From Epinephelus fuscoguttatus (taxonomy: Eukaryota > Chordata > Actinopteri > Perciformes > Serranidae): a stretch of 64,000 nucleotides of DNA. The stretch lies in contig NC_064754.1 of the NCBI RefSeq assembly GCF_011397635.1, positions 29,988,543-30,052,542 on the forward strand, given 5' to 3'. A program made the translations under genes and the position numbers. The notes under the pieces were generated by a model. The model was not told the origin of the DNA and did not search any database. It worked only from the letters and a program-made list of their open reading frames with translations. Shown here one piece after another: positions 61,310-64,000 of the stretch (positions within the stretch are counted from its first letter, which is position 1; each line of letters opens with the position of its first letter).

Positions 61310-61775
61310 TCAATTCCTCACTTATCCACCTTTCTTCTTTCTTTGGGCACCTGTCAAACTTTCTTGTTGTCTCGTCTCTTTGTGTGTAGGATGTACGACG
61401 TTGGAGGCCAGAGAACTGAACGGAGGAAGTGGATTGCTTGTTTCGAGGACGTCAGGGCGGTGCTGTTTGTGGTGTCTCTCAGCGGTTATGACATGACTCT
61501 GGTTGAAGATCCCTCCGTGGTACAGGCTGCACTCAGTCACCCCCCTCACAAATGTTCATGTCTCCAGACAAAACAGCTTGAGACAACTTGTTAAGTCTCA
61601 ACCAATCAGATTACGCCCCATCCTCTCAGACCAAGTTTTAAAAATGACAAAAGTGTTTGCTCCTCTGCAGCTGCCTGATGGTGTCATTGTCTTCTCTCTG
61701 CAGAATCGTCTTCAGGAGAGCATGAAGCTCTTCTCCTCCATCTGCAACAACATTTTCTTCCGCAGCACATCCATG
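29210..61775 (+). CDS. gnav1: G-protein alpha subunit, Gv class (5' seven coding exons; 3' end outside window)
   Basis: Coding exons: 29210-29339, 30663-30754, 41765-41857, 42523-42683, 45636-45764, 61390-61519, 61704-61775, giving 269 residues of an expected 350-360. The start is fixed by an in-frame TGA at 29198 and a strong Kozak context. MGLCLG gives Gly2 for N-myristoylation and Cys4 for palmitoylation. Further motifs: P-loop GAAESGKST (44-52, canonical third residue is Gly), the helical domain (about 60-175), switch I LRTTGV with Arg183 and Thr186, switch [14 protein letters not shown] (205-216) with catalytic Gln209, and [11 protein letters not shown]. The NKxD and TCAT guanine-binding motifs are still to come. 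The sequence is close to Gi/Gq but distinct, and it fits the Gv class known from fish and invertebrates and reported lost in tetrapods. Introns 2 (11 kb) and 5 (15.6 kb) are repeat-filled. The class call is from recall; an alignment was not run. Confidence 0.87.
30404..30530 (-). repeat. LINE 3'-tail fragment, minus strand
   Basis: ACTTTATTCATCCCAGAAGG plus GAAATTCAACTGTCC corresponds to the tail seen at 12980-13030 (TTTATTGATCCCTGAGGGG). No coding remnant is attached. It lies in gnav1 intron 1. Confidence 0.55.
30755..32243 (+). other. Proximal gnav1 intron 2, no gene confirmed
   Basis: Overlapping ORFs at 30971-31483 on both strands (157 aa - and 130 aa +) look repeat-derived: CCATCGGGGGCCCCTTTCCC followed by poly-T. 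No conserved domain is visible. 31490-31620 is a pyrimidine-rich low-complexity tract. Confidence 0.35.
32244..33441. mobile_element. Older hAT-like element interrupted by a younger one
   Basis: The left end CAGTGGTTCCCACCTGG (32244) pairs with the right end CCAGTCGGGAACCACTG (33425-33441). The 8-bp flanks (TGTTTTGT and TCTAATTT) have diverged, so the insertion is old. The middle is taken up by the separate element 32511-33373. Confidence 0.75.
32511..33373. mobile_element. 863-bp hAT-type non-autonomous element with perfect 8-bp duplication
   Basis: The termini TAGGGCTGGGCGATA and TATCGCCCAGCCCTA are perfect inverted repeats. Direct repeats GTGTGCAC lie at 32503-32510 and 33374-33381. The sub-terminal regions are rich in ATCGAT. 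The 110-aa ORF inside (32978-33310) has no transposase features, so the element depended on another copy. Confidence 0.9.
33442..34796 (+). other. gnav1 intron 2 segment, no gene; possible small repeat
   Basis: Low-complexity AT-rich sequence. GAGAGGGACATGAATATATG (about 34677) looks like part of a dispersed repeat. Nothing else can be supported. Confidence 0.3.
34797..35371. mobile_element. 575-bp hAT-like MITE
   Basis: Starts CAGGGTTCC and ends GGAACCCTG. Sub-terminal repeats of CTTAAAA/TCTTAAA on both sides are in inverted arrangement. The 8-bp flanks do not match (TTAAATGA, AAATTATA), so the duplication has decayed. Confidence 0.7.
35372..36197 (+). other. gnav1 intron 2 segment, no gene
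   Basis: Two nested ORFs (85 and 89 aa) at 35755-36053 lack recognisable motifs and use random-looking codons. Nothing else stands out. Confidence 0.3.
36198..36242 (+). repeat. (GT)n microsatellite
   Basis: About 45 bp of pure GT. It is one of three long dinucleotide tracts within 850 bp of gnav1 intron 2. Confidence 0.95.
36418..36474 (+). repeat. (CA)n microsatellite
   Basis: About 57 bp, interrupted once by CATGCACGCG. It is in inverse orientation to the GT tracts on either side (36198 and 36972), so RNA of this intron could fold back between them. Confidence 0.95.
36972..37036 (+). repeat. (GT)n microsatellite, longest in the window
   Basis: About 65 bp of uninterrupted GT, likely highly polymorphic. 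Confidence 0.96.
37595..37932. mobile_element. Small inverted-repeat element (MITE candidate)
   Basis: GTGTCCCGTGGAGTTTT on the left is mirrored by AAAACTCCACAGGGTAAC on the right. The interior is AT-rich. No target duplication was resolved. Confidence 0.45.
38975..39215 (+). mobile_element. tRNA-derived SINE
   Basis: A box A-like AGCTCAGCTGGTAGAGC (38992-39008) and a box B-like GGGTTAAATTCC (39053-39064) are spaced as in pol III promoters. The tail at about 39195 reads AATAAAGGCAAAA. The head lacks a foldable tRNA acceptor stem, so this is a SINE and not a tRNA gene. The minus-strand copy at 59940-60127 shares the sequence between the boxes. Confidence 0.85.
39216..40649 (+). other. gnav1 intron 2 segment, no gene
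   Basis: Contains the teleost-common TTAGCATTTAGCTCAAAGCA (about 39588). Otherwise nothing is recognisable. Confidence 0.3.
40650..41340. mobile_element. Large inverted (foldback) pair of the TTAA-element family
   Basis: GGAACTAGATGGCACTCAGC near 40710 reappears inverted as GCTGAGTGCCATCTAGTTCC near 41203. CCACAGACCTTGTTGTGAGC (about 40815) reappears inverted at about 41108. Both arms match the single-copy element at 46453-46947, so this is a head-to-head duplicate or rearranged copy. TTAA termini are not preserved. Confidence 0.75.
42121..42144 (+). repeat. (CA)n microsatellite
   Basis: A short CA run in gnav1 intron 3. Confidence 0.85.
43270..43309 (+). repeat. (CA)n microsatellite
   Basis: Forty bases of pure CA in gnav1 intron 4. 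The minus-strand ORF over it is an artefact. Confidence 0.95.
43540..43960. repeat. Dispersed repeat fragment
   Basis: Phrases such as CTGATTGACAGGTCACTGTG and ATGGGACCATAATTTACAAA look like a teleost interspersed repeat. 48770-48870 may be a further piece. Not classified. Confidence 0.4.
44810..44830 (+). repeat. Poly-T tract
   Basis: About twenty consecutive T. It could be the tail of a minus-strand retroposon, but no body is recognisable next to it. Confidence 0.8.
46400..46434 (+). repeat. (GTTT)n microsatellite
   Basis: Eight GTTT units just upstream of the TTAA element at 46453. Confidence 0.93.
46453..46947. mobile_element. 495-bp TTAA-flanked MITE (piggyBac-like termini)
   Basis: Left end TTAAAGGAATAGTTCAACCC, and right end (complement) TTAAAAGGGACAGTTCACCC. 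TTAA lies at both borders (46453-46456, 46944-46947). Sub-terminal ATACATATTTTCC is also inverted. TTAA duplication is the hallmark of piggyBac insertion. There is no ORF for a transposase. Confidence 0.75.
47680..47955. repeat. Abundant teleost dispersed repeat
   Basis: GCTGGAGCCTATCCCAGCTG, ACCCTGGACAGGTCGCCAG and GGGGAGAACATGCAAACTCC are very familiar from fish genomes. Overlapping ORFs (94 aa - and 66 aa +) on this stretch are repeat shadows. I do not assign the class with confidence. Confidence 0.75.
48878..49681. mobile_element. About 804-bp DNA-transposon-derived element with inverted ends
   Basis: Left CCCTGCGTTCCAA pairs with right CCCCGCGTTCCAA (complement of 49669-49681). Sub-terminal stretches rich in AGTATG/CATACT are inverted on both sides. 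No clean target duplication was found. Internal ORFs (87 and 93 aa) are not transposase-like. A half copy lies at 795-1010. Confidence 0.7.
50062..50237. mobile_element. 176-bp hAT-type MITE with perfect ends and perfect duplication
   Basis: The terminal repeats CAGTGGTGTAGTGG (50062-50075) and CCACTACACCACTG (50224-50237) are perfect. TATTAGCC lies on both flanks (50054-50061, 50238-50245). Intact ends and duplication indicate a recent insertion. Confidence 0.92.
50246..50400. repeat. Dispersed repeat, shared with 62205-62340
   Basis: CTGAGGCTGATGGGGAGGTC and TTTAGTCATAAACCAAATGA recur as CCGAGGCTGATGGGAAATAC and TTTAATCGTAAACAAAACAA near 62240-62300. The family is unnamed. Confidence 0.6.
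51176..51217 (+). repeat. (TG)n microsatellite
   Basis: About 42 bp of TG in gnav1 intron 5. Confidence 0.95.
52330..52593. repeat. Second copy of the 27005-27475 repeat family
   Basis: CGTGATATCTCAAGAATGCC, CTTGCACTCAAGAATGAACT, GGTCAAAGGTCAACATCATT and TTTTTGGCCATAACTTAAGA match the order of blocks at 27110-27370. Confidence 0.7.
52594..53290 (+). mobile_element. 5' part of a hAT element with a broken transposase start
   Basis: Begins CAGTGGTTCTCAAATGG, a hAT terminus, right after the previous repeat. An ORF start at 52936 ([10 protein letters not shown]) resembles the N-terminus of ZBED5-type transposases but stops after about 17 codons. The body and the right end are missing. Confidence 0.6.
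53711..53743 (+). repeat. (GT)n microsatellite
   Basis: About 33 bp, ending in GCGCACAG. ORFs across it are artefacts. Confidence 0.95.
54125..55605. mobile_element. Probable degenerate hAT-like element
   Basis: The right end reads GTTAATCGTTCCCAACCCTA, the complement of TAGGGTTGGGAACGATTAAC. The left part is rich in GATACGAT (54150-54240), which recurs near the right end as CGTATCGATT. The left terminus is eroded. No transposase is visible. Confidence 0.5.
55640..56340. repeat. Dispersed repeat with a long spurious minus-strand ORF
   Basis: Runs from about AAAATACACCTTTAACG (55680) to ACAGTGCCCGTTTAA (56340). The 163-aa minus-strand ORF 55952-56443 crosses it, but it has no domain features and its ends match repeat sequence. 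Confidence 0.5.
55922..55957 (+). repeat. Nine-bp tandem repeat CTGTTAGYG x4
   Basis: Four head-to-tail units, alternating CTGTTAGTG and CTGTTAGCG, inside the repeat above. Confidence 0.85.
56341..58550 (+). other. gnav1 intron 5 segment, no gene
   Basis: Short ORFs only. A (TGG)n run lies at 57238-57256. No exon, RNA gene or clear element is recognised. Confidence 0.35.
58551..58606 (+). repeat. (CA)n microsatellite
   Basis: About 56 bp with ATACAC interruptions towards the end. Confidence 0.94.
58855..58894 (+). repeat. (GT)n microsatellite
   Basis: GT run with one interruption (GTGGTG) near 58885. Confidence 0.93.
59940..60127 (-). mobile_element. tRNA-derived SINE, minus strand
   Basis: On the complement: box A-like GAGCTCCACCTGGTAGAACA, GTGTCCTTGCTACAGCGGCC, box B-like GGGTTCAATTCC, then a tail ending ATATCTTTAAAAAAAA. 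It is the same family as 38975-39215 and better conserved at box B. Confidence 0.85.
60770..60891. mobile_element. Right end of a hAT-like element
   Basis: Ends ACTAATCGTGTGCATCCCTA, the complement of TAGGGATGCACACGATTAG, a terminus type common in teleost hAT elements. The left end was not found. The CAGGGCTGTAAG at 60196 belongs to a different family. Confidence 0.5.
61277..61308 (+). repeat. (CA)n microsatellite upstream of gnav1 exon 6
   Basis: About 32 bp, 80 bases before the exon 6 acceptor, followed by a long pyrimidine-rich tract. Confidence 0.93.
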
Positions 61776-62968
61776 GTGAGATATTCATTAGTCACGTCCC
61801 TCTTCCTCAGGAGAAAAGATGTAGTAAAACAGATGTAATCTAAGAGAACTTTAACTCTCAGAGAATTGCTTCCTGGTAATTTGCAGAAAAATGGTTTCCT
61901 GAGTTACAATAAGTGACACTATAAAAGAAAATTTATTCACAAATATGGAGTTTCACGGGAGTCTTTGTTAATGGAGGAATCATAAAGTGGTTGTGAAAGT
62001 GCAACAATTATGTGTATATGTGTGTATATGTGTGTATCACGCACGCTCTGTTCAGTCATTTCTAACTCACACTGGTGCCTCACCAGGCTAATATTTCTTC
62101 AATCTGCACCAAAGCTGTGAGAGTTTATTTCATGTGCCACCCTGTACTTAAGAGCAGATGCCTTAAAACAAACCATCCTCACTGTCTCAGTTTGGTGTGT
62201 TGGCCTGCTAATTTGCCAATAAGCACCAGACACAAATACAGCCGAGGCTGATGGGAAATACATTAGTTTAACAGGTATTTAATCGTAAACAAAACAATTG
62301 CATAGATTAACGTTTTGACCTGGTGATGGTGCTAAAAGGAAAAATCTGAGATTGTTAGTGCCGGGCTTTAAAGCCAATTTGACATAGTGGCCAAACATAG
62401 AATTACAACTTAAGTGTCTGTCATGATGTCATGTAGTCCAAAAATACCTTTTCCCATAGACTTACATTGTGAAAGTAACGTCTGTATATCAGTTGATGCA
62501 TTTCTTTGAGCATCAGGGTTATGACTCTTTGCACTTGCATTAATATCTGATCCATTCAGTCCAATAACAATTTTTCTTCTAGAAAAGTCACACAATTAAA
62601 TCATTTTATCAAGTTACCAAAGCGCAAAACCAGAGATAAGCTGCTCTGCCAGTGAATGTCTCACCTGCTCTATTGGGCCATCGATGTAGAAGATCTGGGT
62701 AATTTTACAAACTGAAGTCAAACTTCAGTTTGTGGCACACAAAAACAAGGCCCAGGCACAGTCTGTATTCGTCATTCAAATAGGGAAACCAAAAGATCGA
62801 TACCATGGATTCAAGACGCCACTTAGCCAGTTAGCACATTAACAAGACAACCTGCTGTTGAAAGCAAAACTAATAATATTTAACCTGCGCTTGAACAACA
62901 ACACAAGGAAGCTCAATGGCTAAAAACATAGTCTGTTTGTTTCAATCTCAAACACTCTTGACTTCAGT
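61776..62968 (+). other. gnav1 intron 7, no exon seen
   Basis: No NKxD- or TCAT-coding exon of a G alpha is visible through 64000, so the intron continues past the window. It contains the repeat at 62205-62340. Confidence 0.5.
62205..62340. repeat. Dispersed repeat, partner of 50246-50400
   Basis: Shares CAATAAGCAC-x-A-x-ACACAAA, GAGGCTGATGGGA and TTAATCGTAAAC blocks with the copy at 50246. Confidence 0.6.
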
Positions 62969-63196
62969 ATTTGTCAACAATTAAATCGTAGGCAACTGGA
63001 CTTTGATTTTGTCTAGAAGACGTTTCGTTTTGACGACGTCAGACTAGTGAGGACTAGTCAGACCGATGCGTTGAGAACTGATGAAGCCGCTTGGATAAGA
63101 GGTGAAACGTCTTCTAGACAAAATCAAAGTCCAGTTGCCTACGATTTAATTGTTGCCAAATATGGAATTGACCTGGATAAATGAGAATATCCACAG
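62969..63196. mobile_element. Foldback element with 52-bp perfect arms and 15-bp flanking duplication
   Basis: The arms 62975-63026 and 63104-63155 are perfect inverted complements around a 77-base loop. The loop and right side carry GAAGCCGCTTGGATAAGAGG, related to the foldback at 1511-1675. ACTCTTGACTTCAGT flanks both sides (62954-62968, 63197-63211). The long variable duplication suggests retroposition or microhomology repair and not a classical DNA transposon. Confidence 0.88.
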
Positions 63197-63692
63197 ACTC
63201 TTGACTTCAGTGTTTTGTTTGCTTTCCTCACTTTTGTTTCTCTTCTTGTCCACTGGGCTGAACTGCTAAACAGAATGATTTCAATCTGCAACAGTGATGC
63301 AAATTGCCAAATAGGCCAAGAAAAAGCCAGTAAGGGCCGACTAGAGCTAACGGTGCAGCAAACCCTGCAAAACCGGGGTGAAAGACACTCACCGATGGCC
63401 CATCATTGACCGACGGTCAGCTTGTTGCGTCGCGACTTTTTGATCTGTCTCCTTTATCTACTAATCCAATATGTGAAATACAGACTAGTTGTTTCGAAGT
63501 TGAAACTTCTGCTATTGTTGAATTATCCACCACTCACCCTGAGATGTGGCTATAGCTTTATTTAAATGTCACAGGACAAAAGGGTCTGGCTGAAGTGGGA
63601 GGGAACCAGAGTTCAGCCTGACAATTCAGTTTGTGGACGGAAAACATGGACGAGTAGAGGCGACGCAAGCAACCTCTCTTTGTAGCTCCTAT

Positions 63693-64000
63693 TTGTTCTC
63701 TATGACACCATGAGACAAGAATAACACTAATGTGTTTGATAAATGCAGTTTCCACACACACACACAGGGCCTGGCCCCGGCCCTTTGTCTCCGAGTCCTC
63801 TGTCACTCGTAATTAAACAGGGAGTTGTAATTAGGGTGGGCTTTGGTTAGGCTAAATTTTCCCCATGTCTGTGTTTTTCCATTCTTGTTCTCTATGACAC
63901 CATGAGACAAGAATAACACTAATGTGTTTGATAAATGCAGTTTCCACACACACACACAGGGCCTGGCCCCGGCCCTTTGTCTCCGAGTCCTCTGTCACTC
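63693..64000 (+). repeat. Direct duplication with 192-bp period, running off the window edge
   Basis: 63693-63808 is repeated base for base at 63885-64000. The second copy is cut by the window end. The repeated block includes a short CACACACACA tract and GGCCTGGCCCCGGCCC. Confidence 0.95.

Noticed and set aside
61503-61838. 111-aa + ORF across gnav1 exons 6 and 7
   Set aside because: Out of frame with the real G alpha reading frame (except by splicing) and spanning an intron.

Overview
The window looks like nuclear DNA from a ray-finned (percomorph-like) fish. It is AT-rich, genes are split by GT-AG introns, (CA/GT)n microsatellites are abundant, and about a third of the space is recognisable transposon debris of kinds typical of teleosts (hAT MITEs, TTAA-flanked elements, L2/CR1-like LINE tails, tRNA-derived SINEs). 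No operons, CRISPR, rRNA or real tRNA genes are seen.

Four protein-coding genes lie on the + strand, all read exon by exon with consistent reading phase. (1) 1-2296: the last three coding exons of a gene I cannot name, ending in a basic, Ser/Arg-rich tail. (2) 3835-8034: complete sirt7, ten coding exons, 407 aa, a nuclear NAD-dependent deacylase. (3) 14190-24996: complete pcyt2, twelve coding exons, 402 aa, ethanolamine-phosphate cytidylyltransferase with two catalytic domains. (4) 29210-61775: the first seven coding exons (269 aa) of a heterotrimeric G-protein alpha subunit that best fits the Gv class (gnav1). Its last roughly 90 residues lie beyond the window. SIRT7 and PCYT2 are also neighbours in the same order in human (17q25.3), so that pair is conserved synteny. 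The proteins act in unrelated processes (chromatin/rDNA, phosphatidylethanolamine synthesis, GPCR signalling), and nothing suggests a shared pathway.

Layout: 0-2.3 kb anonymous gene end; 2.3-3.8 kb its 3' flank and the sirt7 promoter, with a CTCF-like motif; 3.8-8 kb sirt7; 8-14.2 kb transposon-rich intergenic DNA (a 155-bp hAT MITE with perfect target-site duplication, a decayed L2-like LINE, a second LINE tail); 14.2-26.2 kb pcyt2 and its 3'UTR; 26.2-29.2 kb repeats and the gnav1 promoter; 29.2-64 kb gnav1, most of it two giant introns (11 kb and 15.6 kb) filled with nested repeats.

The most notable items are: the Gv-class G alpha gene with a non-canonical P-loop Ala and an overlapping upstream ORF; a (TG)20 tract next to a 3' splice site in the anonymous gene, whose skipped product would stay open in a second frame; a CA/CG repeat abutting a pcyt2 5' splice site; a 52-bp perfect foldback element flanked by a 15-bp duplication; nested hAT elements; and a 192-bp-period duplication at the right edge. 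I found no convincing new multi-gene system.
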